A DNA stretch of 64,000 bases from Paraburkholderia sabiae (GCF_030412785.1 NZ_CP125296.1:62001-126000), one strand, 5' to 3'. Shown: positions 53,126 through 62,281, counted from the stretch's first letter. Numbers and translations are program-made. The notes: generated from the sequence alone by a model not told the origin.

Positions 53126-53445
53126 GTGTGAGTCTCTCCTTGATGGCGCAGCGGGCGAAGACGCCCGCCGCTCGAGTCTGACGGCCAGCTTTCCGGTATT
53201 GCCGCTGGCGGCTGCTCGTATATATGGGCACTGTGGATACGCACAAGCATACGCAAATGTCCCGCGGCTTGCAGTGCGCGCGCCAGCTCGCTTTTCAGGC
53301 GAAGGTCGCGATTCAGAGCGCGCGGCGGTCGATTGATGCGTGGACGGAATCATTCGCACGCGCTTGCGACACGACGGCGAGGAAGACGACAATAAGCGCG
53401 CCGAAAACCACGCCGCCGATCCACCGCCAGCCACGGCAACCGACG

Positions 53446-54141
53446 ATGAAGAAAACCGCTCCCGCCACGAAGCGCGCCACGAAGCCCGCCACCAGAACCG
53501 CCCGCGCCGCAGCAAAGAAAGCGGCGCGCCCGAAGAAACCGCAGCCGCTCGACGCGATCGTCGGCGCGGACGGACTCGCGCGTCCGCCGTGGGCCGCCGT
53601 CGATCCGCTGCTCAAGCACTACTACGACACCGAATGGGGCATGCCCGTGCGCGACGAGCGCGGCCTGTTCGAGCGGCTGAGTCTGGAGGCGTTTCAGTCG
53701 GGATTGTCGTGGGCGACCATTCTGCGCAAGCGCGATGCGTTTCGCGAGGCGTTCGCGGGCTTCGATCCCGATGTGGTCGCGACATTCGGCGACAAGGACG
53801 TCGAACGCCTGCTCGCGGACGAACGCATCATCCGCAATCGCGCGAAAATTCTCGCGACGATCGCGAACGCAGCCGCGACGATCCGCTTGCGCGACGAGGG
53901 CGGGCTTGTGGCGCTGATCTGGTCGTTCCAGCCGCACACGACGCCCGCGCCCCGCACGATCGCCGAAATCCCGACGACTTCCGACGAATCCATCGCGCTG
54001 AGCAAGGCGCTGCGCAAGCGCGGCTTCGTGTTCGTCGGGCCAACGACGATGCATGCGTTGATGGAAGCGACGGGCATCGTCGATACGCATCTCGTCGACA
54101 GTCATCGGCGCGGCAGTTCGGGCGTCTGGCCGCGCGACTGA
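53446..54141 (+). CDS. tag: DNA-3-methyladenine glycosylase I (Tag-like)
   Basis: A 231-residue base-excision enzyme. Family marks are [35 protein letters not shown] with the catalytic Glu in [21 protein letters not shown] and [31 protein letters not shown]. Residues 1-35 are an added Lys/Ala/Arg-rich tail that may bind DNA. The zinc-snap ligands of E. coli Tag (Cys4, His17, His175, Cys179) appear absent: Tyr replaces the His before DNEWG and no matching cysteines exist. The start at 53446 is uncertain, since the frame is open to 53224. It is convergent with the zinc-finger gene. Confidence 0.9.
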   Translation: MKKTAPATKRATKPATRTARAAAKKAARPKKPQPLDAIVGADGLARPPWAAVDPLLKHYYDTEWGMPVRDERGLFERLSLEAFQSGLSWATILRKRDAFREAFAGFDPDVVATFGDKDVERLLADERIIRNRAKILATIANAAATIRLRDEGGLVALIWSFQPHTTPAPRTIAEIPTTSDESIALSKALRKRGFVFVGPTTMHALMEATGIVDTHLVDSHRRGSSGVWPRD

Positions 54142-54144
54142 ATC

Positions 54145-54585
54145 TCAACTGGCGCGGCGCGCGGCCATGAACGCCTCGACATAGCGAAGCGCCTGCTCGC
54201 ATTGATCGAGCGACAGCATGTGAATCGAATTGGGCAGCGGATCGAAGCCCAGTTCGGTCGCGACCCAGCGGATCGCCTTCGCGCGCGCTTCGAAGGCGTT
54301 GACGCCGTCGCGCCGCACCTTGCCCGCGACGAGCGGTTCGAGCGCGTCGTGCAAGCGGCTTTTCGCGTCGCGCAACGCGGCGTCGGCGAGACGGCCGAGC
54401 GGCACATGCCGCGTGCTGCGCGCAGGAATGCCGATCCACGCCTGACACGGCGCGCAGACCCAGACGGGGCCGTGATCGTCGCGATACGGATAGATTTCGT
54501 CTCCGGCGCGCGCAAGCACGGCTTTCGCGCCGCAGTAGTCGCATAGCGGCTGCGGCAACGCCTTGACGGGTTTGCCTACGCGCAT
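54145..54585 (-). CDS. Zinc-finger protein of the DUF3268 type
   Basis: A 146-residue protein with one clear four-Cys site: LCDYCGAKAVLAR followed by VWVCAPCQAWIG, spaced as in rubredoxin-like knuckles. The rest is helical (ARSTRHVPLGRLADAALRDAKSRLHDALEPLV). Its layout matches the DUF3268 family, whose role is unknown. A ribosome site is not clear. It is convergent with tag, three bases apart. Confidence 0.8.
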   Translation of the reverse strand: MRVGKPVKALPQPLCDYCGAKAVLARAGDEIYPYRDDHGPVWVCAPCQAWIGIPARSTRHVPLGRLADAALRDAKSRLHDALEPLVAGKVRRDGVNAFEARAKAIRWVATELGFDPLPNSIHMLSLDQCEQALRYVEAFMAARRAS

Positions 54586-54700
54586 TGCAGCGCCTCGGCG
54601 GGTTTCACTGGCTTCATACGGAAAATGACGGTTCGAAGATGGGTGACGTTACCCAACGATACCAGTTGACCGTTCTTCGTACGAGAGGCGAGTCGGTGCG

Positions 54701-55594
54701 CTAAGGCCCGCCGACGCTTCCAGGCACCACCCCAGGCGCCGACGACGCCGGCGGCGGAATCGCGGTCGCCGGCGTGCCCAGACGCGTTGCGGACGACGCG
54801 CCTCGCATGCTGCGCGGCGCCATCGTCCGAAGCAGGACGAGATCGCGTTCGGGATCGGGCATGGCGATGATCGCGTGCAAGGTCACGCGCGTCGTCCAGC
54901 AGACATCCGACGGCGTCGCCAGTTTCGGGTTCGACGTATAGAACGCAAACCGCTCAAGGTTCTTCTGGTCGCCGCGAAGCTCGGCGATCAGCGTGCGCGT
55001 CAGCTGGTTCTCCGCCGCCGCGTACTGCTGCGGCGTCGGCGTGGGGACGGGCGCATTCGACACGTCGCCGACCAGCACTTTGTAAAGCAGCCCGAAATAC
55101 TGGTCGACGTCGGCGTCCGACATCTCGCGCAGCGACACGTGATTCATCACCGCGCTCATGTCGTCGAGACCGAAGCAGTTGACGGGAACCAGTTCATCGA
55201 GAAAACGGGTCAGCAGCTTCACGTATTGAAGCCGGTCGGAAGGCGTCAGATGCGCAAGCCCGTTCGACATCAGATCTTCGCGCGCCCTTGGATCGAGAAA
55301 AATCTGCCCGACATGCTGCCCGCCGTTCTGAATGTCTTGAGCTATCACGGGATCCTGTTGAATCTTTTCGACCCAACGCAGGATGATCCGCGACTTGTTC
55401 GAGTTCGTCTCGATGCCGTGCTTGCGCAATAGCTGCTCGAGATCGTTTGGTTCCGTATTCATGCCGCTCACGGCTGAGCCTGGCGCAACAGACTGCGGTG
55501 CGGCGTCAGACTCGCGGCGTATCGCGGCTTGAGCCAATGCCGCGAAAATCAGTGCCGCTACGAGCAGAACGAGAATAGAGGCGGAACGTCTCAT
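54701..55594 (-). CDS. Secreted hypothetical protein, 297 aa
   Basis: The product is not recognised. It has an N-terminal signal or anchor (MRRSASILVLLVAALIFAALAQA), a helical middle section (QDPVIAQDIQNGGQHVGQIFLDPRAREDLM, LQYVKLLTRFLDELVPVNCFGL) with two cysteines (VNCFG and SDVCWTT), and a Pro/Ser/Gly-rich tail. It is followed closely, 36 bp upstream on the same strand, by the DUF2950 gene, so they may be cotranscribed with the DUF3300 gene. Its partner proteins suggest a role in the cell envelope, which is an inference. Confidence 0.75.
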   Translation of the reverse strand: MRRSASILVLLVAALIFAALAQAAIRRESDAAPQSVAPGSAVSGMNTEPNDLEQLLRKHGIETNSNKSRIILRWVEKIQQDPVIAQDIQNGGQHVGQIFLDPRAREDLMSNGLAHLTPSDRLQYVKLLTRFLDELVPVNCFGLDDMSAVMNHVSLREMSDADVDQYFGLLYKVLVGDVSNAPVPTPTPQQYAAAENQLTRTLIAELRGDQKNLERFAFYTSNPKLATPSDVCWTTRVTLHAIIAMPDPERDLVLLRTMAPRSMRGASSATRLGTPATAIPPPASSAPGVVPGSVGGP

Positions 55595-55629
55595 GTTGCC
55601 TCAGTGTGCAATTGCGCCGCGAGCGCGTT

Positions 55630-56550
55630 TCAGGGCTGCTCCTTCGTCCAGCCGGGCCCGGGATCGAACGATGTCATCGCCTTCGCTTTCTCCGCGCTGT
55701 CGGGCCCGAGGTCGCGCTCGTAGACCTGTCCGGCGTGACTCACCATGAAGCTCTTGATGCCCGTGTCCCCATAGCGCGCGGGCCACGCGATCACGGCGAA
55801 GCCGCCGAACAGCTTGCCGTGCGCGAGATAGTCGTATGCGCCGCCGGGCGCGTGCGGCCCTTGCGACGTGAGCAGCTTGTAGTGATAGCCGTGATAGCCG
55901 GTGTCGCCGGCACTGCGCATACTCGCCGCGCGGATGAAGGCCGGTCCGAGCGGACTCGGCGGCGCATCGGCCTGCGTCGGCCAGTACAGGCCGTCCTGTT
56001 TGCCGGGCGAACTCGACAGCTTCGATGCATACGACAGCAGGCCGTCGCCGTCGTGATCGGTGAGCGCGTATTCGCGCTGCGCGTCGTAGATTGCGAGCAT
56101 CGTCTGGATGACGGCCAGCTCGTTGCGGCCGATGCGGCGCAGCCGCATTTCTTCGGCACCCGCGCGGGTATCGAAGTGCCATCCTTCGGCGGATTTCACG
56201 AGCGGAATAGGGAACGTCCAGCCGTCGCCGCCCACCGCGATGTGCGCGTGACTGGCGTCTTTCTGCTCTATTTCATGCGACTTGCCCCACTCGTCGACGA
56301 AACGGCTTCGCACTTCGGCACCGACGGGCGGAATCCAGTCGCGGAAGTCGCGGCCGAAGAGCGATTGCAGCGTCGCTTCCTCGTTGTCGGCGATGGCTTC
56401 GCCGAACGCGTTCATCGCGGCATCGGGCGAACTGAAGTTCTTCTGCGCATGCGCCGTCGACACAGCAGCGACGCACAGCGCGCACGCGAGCGTCAACGCG
56501 CGCAGTGCGCCTGCCGCCGAACCCGGACGCAATCCTGACGATGTGGTCAT
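55630..56550 (-). CDS. DUF2950 secreted protein
   Basis: A 306-residue periplasmic or surface protein. A signal peptide (LRALTLACALCVAAVSTAHAQ) precedes family marks: FSSPDAAMNAFGEAIADNEEATLQSLFG, DDGLYWPTQ-like QDGLYWPTQADAPPSPLGP, GDTGYHGYHYKLLTSQGPHAPGGAYDYLA and KSFMVSHAGQVYERDLGPDS. Its function is unknown. It is 12 bp downstream of the DUF3300 gene; these two families often lie side by side, and the pairing supports both calls. Confidence 0.9.
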   Translation of the reverse strand: MTTSSGLRPGSAAGALRALTLACALCVAAVSTAHAQKNFSSPDAAMNAFGEAIADNEEATLQSLFGRDFRDWIPPVGAEVRSRFVDEWGKSHEIEQKDASHAHIAVGGDGWTFPIPLVKSAEGWHFDTRAGAEEMRLRRIGRNELAVIQTMLAIYDAQREYALTDHDGDGLLSYASKLSSSPGKQDGLYWPTQADAPPSPLGPAFIRAASMRSAGDTGYHGYHYKLLTSQGPHAPGGAYDYLAHGKLFGGFAVIAWPARYGDTGIKSFMVSHAGQVYERDLGPDSAEKAKAMTSFDPGPGWTKEQP

Positions 56551-56561
56551 GTTCTGGTCTC

Positions 56562-57932
56562 CTAGCGTCTTCCGCGCCCACCGCCACCGGCTCGCATACC
56601 GCCGCCGCTCGGCCGGTTGAAGCCGGAGCCCTGCATGCTGGAGCGTCCCCGATCGTAGTTGCGCTGCGACGCGCCACCCGAACCTACGCCCTGAAACGCG
56701 TTGTCGCGTCCGCCGCTGAAATTGCCGCCTCCGGCGCTGCCGCCCACGCGATCGCTGGCGCGCGTGACGTCGCCTGAGCCGGCGCCTGCGCGGTTCGACA
56801 CGCCGCCGCGGTCGCCAGCCGCCGAGCGGTCCGCCGTGCTCGCCCTGTTGCCCGTATTCGAACGATCCGTCGCCGACGCACGGTTGCCTGCATTGCCGCG
56901 ATCGGCGGTTCCCGCGCGATTGCCTGCGCCAGCACCTGCACCCGCACGATCAGCCGTGTTCACACGTCCGCCGCCCGCACCCGAATCGCGGCCACGGAAA
57001 TCGGAACGTCCCTCGGCACCGGGCACATTGCGCGAATACTTCTCGCGCGTCGCGTTGTCCCGATACGCGACGCCCTGGCGATGGCTGCCGTCGTGCTGCC
57101 AGCGGCCTCCCTCAACCTTGGTGCGGTCGAAGTTGCGATCGATGTTCGCGGCCTTGTTGACGTTGATATTGACGTCGCCGCCGCCCCAGTTGCAGTTGCT
57201 GAAGATCGCGCCTGCGGCGGCGAGGCCGATGCCCCACGCGAAGCCTGTCATCAGCGCCGCGCCCGGATAGTAGGCCGGGTACGGCGGCCAATAGGTCGGC
57301 GGATAGGTCGGATAACTCCACGCGCCATACACGACGGTCGGGTTGTACGCGGGCACGTAGATCACCTGTGGATTCGTCGGCTCGACCTTGATGATGGTCT
57401 GCCCGCCGCCCGCGGGCGGCTGTTCGACGACCACGTTCTGCTGCTCGTTCGATTTCAGATTGCCGGAATCCTTCGCGCGCGCACGCAGCCGCTGCACGGC
57501 GGCAAACACGTCCTTCTGCTGCGCAAGAAAGGCATCGCCGAGCTTCTGCGTCCATTCGAGCTTGTCGTTCATCGGTTCGAGAATTTGCGGGAACGCGACC
57601 ATCGATTTCACGCTGACGTCCCACGGCTGATTCTCGACGGCCTTCACGGCGGCATCGCCCTTGACGTTCGGATTGGCCTTGACCCAGCGCGCCGCGTGCA
57701 CGATTTCCAGCGGATACGTCGACGCCATCAGCACTTGCGACAACACGGAATCGGGATACAGCGCGATCGGCGCGACGAGCGCCTCGATTTCCTCTGGCTT
57801 GAACGGTTCAGCGGGGGCAGGCGCAGACGCAGGTTGCTGGGTTTGAGCGCGCGCGCCGCCTATGCCGAACGTGAGCGCGACAACGATCCACAGGCATAGC
57901 GTGAAGGCCCGTTGCAGGTGGCATGGGGACAT
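56562..57932 (-). CDS. DUF3300 secreted protein with repetitive Gly/Asn/Arg-rich tail
   Basis: A 456-residue exported protein. The DUF3300 core (about 45-265) reads EEIEALVAPIALYPDSVLSQVLMASTYPLEIVHAARWV and VIYVPAYNPTVVYGAWSYPTYPPTYWPPYPAYYPG. The second half (about 285-456) is low-complexity, with repeats of the type NRAGTADR, NRASATDR and NRASTADR, and an end rich in Gly and Arg. Such a tail is probably disordered and may bind polyanions. AAGGAG precedes the start. It heads a minus-strand run with DUF2950 and the unknown secreted protein. Confidence 0.9.
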   Translation of the reverse strand: MSPCHLQRAFTLCLWIVVALTFGIGGARAQTQQPASAPAPAEPFKPEEIEALVAPIALYPDSVLSQVLMASTYPLEIVHAARWVKANPNVKGDAAVKAVENQPWDVSVKSMVAFPQILEPMNDKLEWTQKLGDAFLAQQKDVFAAVQRLRARAKDSGNLKSNEQQNVVVEQPPAGGGQTIIKVEPTNPQVIYVPAYNPTVVYGAWSYPTYPPTYWPPYPAYYPGAALMTGFAWGIGLAAAGAIFSNCNWGGGDVNINVNKAANIDRNFDRTKVEGGRWQHDGSHRQGVAYRDNATREKYSRNVPGAEGRSDFRGRDSGAGGGRVNTADRAGAGAGAGNRAGTADRGNAGNRASATDRSNTGNRASTADRSAAGDRGGVSNRAGAGSGDVTRASDRVGGSAGGGNFSGGRDNAFQGVGSGGASQRNYDRGRSSMQGSGFNRPSGGGMRAGGGGRGRR

Positions 57933-58259
57933 GGCCGCTCCTTCAGACGGAATGGCAGGGATCCGAACGGTTCGGCCCCACCGTGACTGACGGAAAAACG
58001 GAAATGGCTTGTATTGGAATGCGGCATCGACTCTATAAGGATGTTAGGACATCCACGCCTGAAGTGATGCAAATACTCGGCCCGCCTGGCATCTATACAG
58101 GAGCCGATATCGGATGAAGTAGTTAAGAACTGCGCGAGTCACGCACGCAGCGAATCGATGGACGAGTGCATTGCATGTCTTGCATCAATGCGTACGCGCG
58201 GCGCGTGTCGACGGAAGTCGCCACGCGCCGCGCACTCGATGCGAACAATCAGACGAACT
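57933..58259. other. 327-bp intergenic region
   Basis: Nothing coding is supported. It contains the upstream region of the DUF3300 gene and the 3' side of the cytochrome gene (which ends at 58260 on the same strand). No clear terminator, promoter or repeat was recognised. Confidence 0.5.
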
Positions 58260-59486
58260 TTACTTGCCCGCGTTGAGCTTCAGCGTCGAGGCGCGCGCGT
58301 CGTCGGCCGTCATCTTCGCGCCGCTCGCGCGATAGCCGTTCGAATAGAGCAGGAACGCCATGATGTCTGCGTAATCCTGATCTTTCATCTTGCCCGGCTT
58401 GTCGGCGGGCATGTTCGTCGACAGGTAGGTGAACACGCCGCCGATCGTCAGATGCGCATTCGATGCCGGCGCGAACGCGGGCCCTTGCAGCGCCGGCGCC
58501 GTCACGCCCTGCAACTGCGCGCCGTGGCATTTCGCGCACACCGACGAGTAGAGCATCTTGCCGTGCGTCGCTTGCGCCTGATCGAATGACGGCGCGCCGG
58601 CGGCGTCGGCGGCGACCTTCACGAAGCCGCCGGCGTTGCGTGCATTCGCTGTCGCCAGCAACGCGGGTTGTGCGACGGCACGCGATGCAACCGGACCGTC
58701 GCGAAAGCGCGCGGCGTCGTCGCTGGCTGCCGCGTCGAGCGCGTGCGCGGGCATCGCCCAGTCGTGCGTCAGGGCGACGAGGCGGCCATTGCCCGACAGC
58801 TTGTCGAGCGCCGCGTCGATCCTCGGACGCATCGCAGCCGTGCGCGGCCCGAACGCGAATACGAGTTGCCAGTCGGCATACGGCGAGCGTGCGGCGGCAA
58901 TCGTAAATTGACGCTGCGGATGCGCTTGCCGATACGCGACGACAGCCGGATACCAGACGATCGCGCGCTGCGCCTGCCCCTTCGCGACGGCTTCGACGGT
59001 CAACGCCGACGTGTTCTCCAGATCGAGCGTGACGCTCGGCTGTTGCACGGCGATGAGTTGCGCGGGGCTCGCGTACGTTGCGGCAACGGTGTTTCTGGCC
59101 GCGCCCTGCGGATTGGCGTCGGGCGCTTCGATGCTCACATACCCCGCGCGCAGATAACCGCGCGAGAAGTGCAGCTTGCTGCTGGAGCCGTCGGCGACGG
59201 CGGAGCGCGGAAAGCCTGCGATCACGTCGCATTCGCGCGCGAGCGTCCGGTCGAGTTCCTTCAGCGACACGCCGTCGTCGTCGCCTTCGCCGATACCGTG
59301 CCTGACGATCGTCGCGGCGATGCCCGCCTGCGCAAACGCGTCGCGCGCGACGGCTTCGTCGAGCGACGCCGAGGGACTGCCGGGAAACGTACAGACCTTG
59401 ACGGCCGCCGCCGCGTGAACGGACGTGAGCGCGACACAGGCAGCAAGTACGCTTGCCGCCGGAATTCGATTGAGAGAGTGGTTCAT
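58260..59486 (-). CDS. Fused XoxJ-like periplasmic binding domain and cytochrome c
   Basis: A 408-residue periplasmic protein. After a signal peptide (MNHSLNRIPAASVLAACVALTSVHAAAA), residues about 28-270 form a type II solute-binding domain (VKVCTFPGSPSASLDEAVARDAFAQAGI, ECDVIAGFPRSAVADG, WQLVFAFGP), like the MxaJ/XoxJ proteins that accompany quinoprotein alcohol dehydrogenases. Residues about 310-408 are a class I cytochrome c, with the heme site SSVCAKCHGAQL and an axial Met in STNMPADKPGKM. Single-protein joining of the J-type and electron-acceptor roles is unusual. It is 58 bp downstream of the PQQ dehydrogenase gene and should accept its electrons. Confidence 0.88.
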   Translation of the reverse strand: MNHSLNRIPAASVLAACVALTSVHAAAAVKVCTFPGSPSASLDEAVARDAFAQAGIAATIVRHGIGEGDDDGVSLKELDRTLARECDVIAGFPRSAVADGSSSKLHFSRGYLRAGYVSIEAPDANPQGAARNTVAATYASPAQLIAVQQPSVTLDLENTSALTVEAVAKGQAQRAIVWYPAVVAYRQAHPQRQFTIAAARSPYADWQLVFAFGPRTAAMRPRIDAALDKLSGNGRLVALTHDWAMPAHALDAAASDDAARFRDGPVASRAVAQPALLATANARNAGGFVKVAADAAGAPSFDQAQATHGKMLYSSVCAKCHGAQLQGVTAPALQGPAFAPASNAHLTIGGVFTYLSTNMPADKPGKMKDQDYADIMAFLLYSNGYRASGAKMTADDARASTLKLNAGK

Positions 59487-59544
59487 TTCAAGGCGTCCGG
59501 AAAGAGCGGGACGTGCGCAGCCGCGCGTCCCGCTTCTGCAAAGA

Positions 59545-61272
59545 TCACGAATGGTTGAGGGCGAACACGTACAGCGTTCCCCCGCGCGGCACCTTGTCGG
59601 CGGCCTTGGCCATCGGGCCGCCCCAGATCGGATTCGCGCCGCCGTAGCCCGCCAGCACCGCGACATATTCCTTGCCGTCGATCTCGAACACCGACGGCTG
59701 CGCGATGATCCCGCTCGCGAGCTTCGGGCTTTGCCACAAGACCTTGCCGCTCGTGACATCGAATGCGTACAGGTGTCCGTCGAGCGAGCCGCTGAACGCG
59801 AGGCCGCTCGCCGTCGTCGCGACGCCGCCGTTCCACGGCAGCTTGCTCCAGTGACTCCAGAGCTTCTTGCCCGTATTCACGTCGATGGCCTGCAATTCGC
59901 CGTAACCCTTGCTGCCCGGTTCGGGTTTGATCTCGAAGCCTTCGCCGAGATACGGCAAGCCTTCCATGTACGTGACCGATTTGCCCGACAGCGACATGCA
60001 CGCGTGCAGCGTCGGAATGATCGCGATGTGCTTGTCCGCGTCGTAGGAAACCGACCACCAGTTCTTGCCGCCGAGGAAGCTCGGACAGGTCTCGATCGTC
60101 GTGCCCGTTTTCGGATATTTCGATTCGTCCTGCACGGGCTTGCCGTCGGCGGTATAGCCTGTGACGGACGTGGCCTTCACGAACGGACGCGCATAGATCA
60201 GCTTGCCGTTGCTACGGTCGATCGCGTGAAAATAGCCGTTGCGGTCCGCGTGAATGATCGCGTCATAGTCCTTGCCGTCGTATTTGATGTTGGCGAGGAC
60301 GGGCGTGTTGACGCCGTCGTAATCCCACGTGTCGTGACGCGTGTATTGATAGTGCCATTTGAGATTGCCCGTTTTCGGATCGAGCGCGAGCAGCGAGTCC
60401 GAATAGAGGTTGTCGCCGGGACGAAGGTCGGCGAGCCACGGTCCCGGATTGCCGACGCCCCAATAAAGCGTCTTGCTGTCGGGATCGTAGGTGCCCGTCA
60501 GCCATGCGGGCGCGCCGCCGTGTTCCTGCATGCCGTCGGGCCACGTATTGCCGTTCGGCTCCTTCGCGCCGGGCACGGTGTAGCGCTTCCACTGCACGTT
60601 GCCGTTCTCGGGATCGAGCGCCGCGATGAAGCCGCGCGCGCCATACTCGCCGCCCGAACTGCCGACCACGAGCGCGCCGTCCAGCGCGAGCGGCGCCAGC
60701 GAAAACGCGTAGCCCGTGCCAGGCTCGAACATCGCCTTCTTCCACACGACCGAACCGCTTTGCGCATCGAGCGCGGCCACTTCGCCGTTCAGCATCGCGA
60801 CATACACGTTCTTGCCGTACAGCGCGACGCCGCGATTCACGACATCGCAACACGCGTTCTTGAAGGCTTCCGCGCCGAGCTTCGGTTCGAACTTCCACAG
60901 TTGTTTGCCCGTCGCGGCATCGAATGCGTAGACGTTGTCTTTGGGCGTCGTCACGAACAGATAGCGACCGTTGATGATCGGCGTCGCTTCGAAACCTTGC
61001 TGAAGATCGGCGGGAAACTTGTAGGCCCACGCCTGCTTCAGATTTTTCACGTTCGACGTATCGATCTGCTTGAGCGGCGAATGCGCCTGGCCGTTGTACG
61101 TGCGGTAGTACGTGAGCCAGCCAGGATCGCTTTGCGCCGATGTGAGCCGGTCGTAGCTCACGGCGGGATAGTCGGCCGCGGCGGCTGCCGTCGCGGGCTT
61201 CATACCGATTGCCGCCACGACGCCCGCGACGAGTATCGCGAGCCGCGTGGCCGAAGCCGGACTTGTCTTCAT
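59545..61272 (-). CDS. PQQ-dependent alcohol dehydrogenase, predicted lanthanide type (XoxF/ExaF-like)
   Basis: A 575-residue periplasmic quinoprotein with an eight-bladed propeller and no own cytochrome domain. A signal peptide covers about 1-33. The adjacent disulphide is CC at 141-142. Metal and PQQ ligands are Glu209 (GGEYG), Asn275 (VGNPGPW) and catalytic Asp317 in HDTWDYDGVN. Asp319, two residues on, is the extra carboxylate that marks lanthanide-dependent enzymes; calcium types such as MxaF have Ala there. The start at 61272 has AGGAGA upstream; a codon six residues earlier is less likely. It is followed by the binding-domain/cytochrome fusion gene. Confidence 0.9.
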   Translation of the reverse strand: MKTSPASATRLAILVAGVVAAIGMKPATAAAAADYPAVSYDRLTSAQSDPGWLTYYRTYNGQAHSPLKQIDTSNVKNLKQAWAYKFPADLQQGFEATPIINGRYLFVTTPKDNVYAFDAATGKQLWKFEPKLGAEAFKNACCDVVNRGVALYGKNVYVAMLNGEVAALDAQSGSVVWKKAMFEPGTGYAFSLAPLALDGALVVGSSGGEYGARGFIAALDPENGNVQWKRYTVPGAKEPNGNTWPDGMQEHGGAPAWLTGTYDPDSKTLYWGVGNPGPWLADLRPGDNLYSDSLLALDPKTGNLKWHYQYTRHDTWDYDGVNTPVLANIKYDGKDYDAIIHADRNGYFHAIDRSNGKLIYARPFVKATSVTGYTADGKPVQDESKYPKTGTTIETCPSFLGGKNWWSVSYDADKHIAIIPTLHACMSLSGKSVTYMEGLPYLGEGFEIKPEPGSKGYGELQAIDVNTGKKLWSHWSKLPWNGGVATTASGLAFSGSLDGHLYAFDVTSGKVLWQSPKLASGIIAQPSVFEIDGKEYVAVLAGYGGANPIWGGPMAKAADKVPRGGTLYVFALNHS

Positions 61273-61652
61273 CGTTGTCTCCTGTCCCATTCAAGATGGT
61301 TGTGGGTGAGTTATCGGTGCGACGCCTTGTCAGCAGCGCTTCGTCGGCGCGTGTGAAGGCGGCGGGCTCGTAAAGGCAAATCGCATGCCATTGTTTGGCT
61401 ATCCTTGCGAATCGGCGTGTGCGCTGTCGGAGCGATATGCGCCTGCTGCGATCGCGCATGACGAGGACGCATGCGACGTGTTGCATCGTGGAGCAGGGGA
61501 CAGTCCGGCTGTTGCCGTATGTGACACCGCGACGTTTCCGGGATCGCGATGTGCGATGACGATGTGCCGTCGATGCAATGGCATGCTTCTCGCACATTGC
61601 ATCGCTAATCGAAGCGGACGTGCAGCGTCGTCAATCAGCGAGTGCGAAGGTC
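61273..61652. other. 380-bp divergent promoter region of the PQQ dehydrogenase
   Basis: No gene is supported, although several short frames are open. It separates the minus-strand dehydrogenase and the small plus-strand frame. The main structure is a 10-bp inverted repeat at 61571-61604. Direct repeats GATGTGC at about 61549 and 61561 lie just left of it. Confidence 0.5.
61571..61604. promoter_or_regulatory. 10-bp inverted repeat upstream of PQQ dehydrogenase
   Basis: CGATGCAATG (61571-61580) and CATTGCATCG (61595-61604) are a perfect inverted repeat with a 14-bp spacer, about 300 bp upstream of the dehydrogenase and 50 bp before the small plus-strand frame. It could be the site of a response regulator or form a hairpin. 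Confidence 0.4.
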
Positions 61653-61895
61653 ATGAACAGTTTGCGGGCGATGGTCGAGCGATGGCTGGCGCATATGCCG
61701 CCGTGTGAAGTGAGCTTTGCCAGATTCGGAAGCGAGGGCAGCGGACGCCGCTGTCATGTGCGTGTCGACGTGCATCGCCCGGAAGGCGATCTCGCGATTC
61801 ACTTCTTTCGACATCGCGACGGCATGTGGCGCGTGTTTCCGCCCACGTCCGTACCGGTTGCGATGCGAGTCCTCACGGCAGGCATCGACGACTGA
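61653..61895 (+). CDS. Small hypothetical protein, 80 aa
   Basis: The product is not recognised. The frame is open from 61578; ATG 61653 (MNSLRAMVERWLAHM) has GAAGG just upstream but rather close. The sequence alternates like a small alpha/beta domain: PPCEVSFARFGSEGSGRRCHVRVDVHRPEGDLAIHFFRHRDGMWRVFPP, with regularly spaced strands. It lies between the pqqD and dehydrogenase genes on the opposite strand, which interrupts the cassette. It may be real or a chance frame. Confidence 0.45.
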   Translation: MNSLRAMVERWLAHMPPCEVSFARFGSEGSGRRCHVRVDVHRPEGDLAIHFFRHRDGMWRVFPPTSVPVAMRVLTAGIDD

Positions 61896-61923
61896 GCTGT
61901 TCGCTCGTAAATGCAAATCCGGG

Positions 61924-62220
61924 TCAATCGATCCAGCCGCGCTGCCGCGCGTGATCGATGAACTGATACACGTCAGTCGCGAGACCCGAATCGTTGAAGA
62001 GCATTTCCAGTTCGCCGATGATGTCGTCGAGTTCGCGCGTGCCGTCGCAGCGCGTGAGAATTTCGCCCGCGCTCGGATTGAGCTTCACCGCACCCTCGGG
62101 ATACAGCAGTACATACGCGTCCTGCGCGGGCACCCGTTGCAGGCTGAATCGGTCACGTAGCCGCGGGCGCTCGTTCGCACCGGCGTTCGCTGGCGTCGGA
62201 ATCATGGCGGAAGGTTTCAT
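61924..62220 (-). CDS. pqqD: PQQ biosynthesis chaperone PqqD
   Basis: A 98-residue peptide chaperone that binds PqqA and presents it to the radical SAM enzyme PqqE. Family marks are RPRLRDRFSLQRVPAQDAYVLLYPEGAVKLNPSAGEILTRCDG and a helical end FNDSGLATDVYQFIDHARQRGWI. The start at 62220 gives the usual length, with the frame open to 62361. It lies 61 bp after pqqA. The genes pqqB, pqqC and pqqE, which usually sit beside these two, are not in the window. Confidence 0.93.
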   Translation of the reverse strand: MKPSAMIPTPANAGANERPRLRDRFSLQRVPAQDAYVLLYPEGAVKLNPSAGEILTRCDGTRELDDIIGELEMLFNDSGLATDVYQFIDHARQRGWID

Positions 62221-62281
62221 CGATGTGACGGGCAAGCCGTCGCGCGCTGGGCACAGCACGCGACGGCGCTTCAACGCGACG

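Noticed and set aside
53224..53445. Longer N-terminus for Tag
   Set aside because: The added residues have no similarity to the family, and ATG 53446 is nearer the conserved core; still, the start is uncertain.
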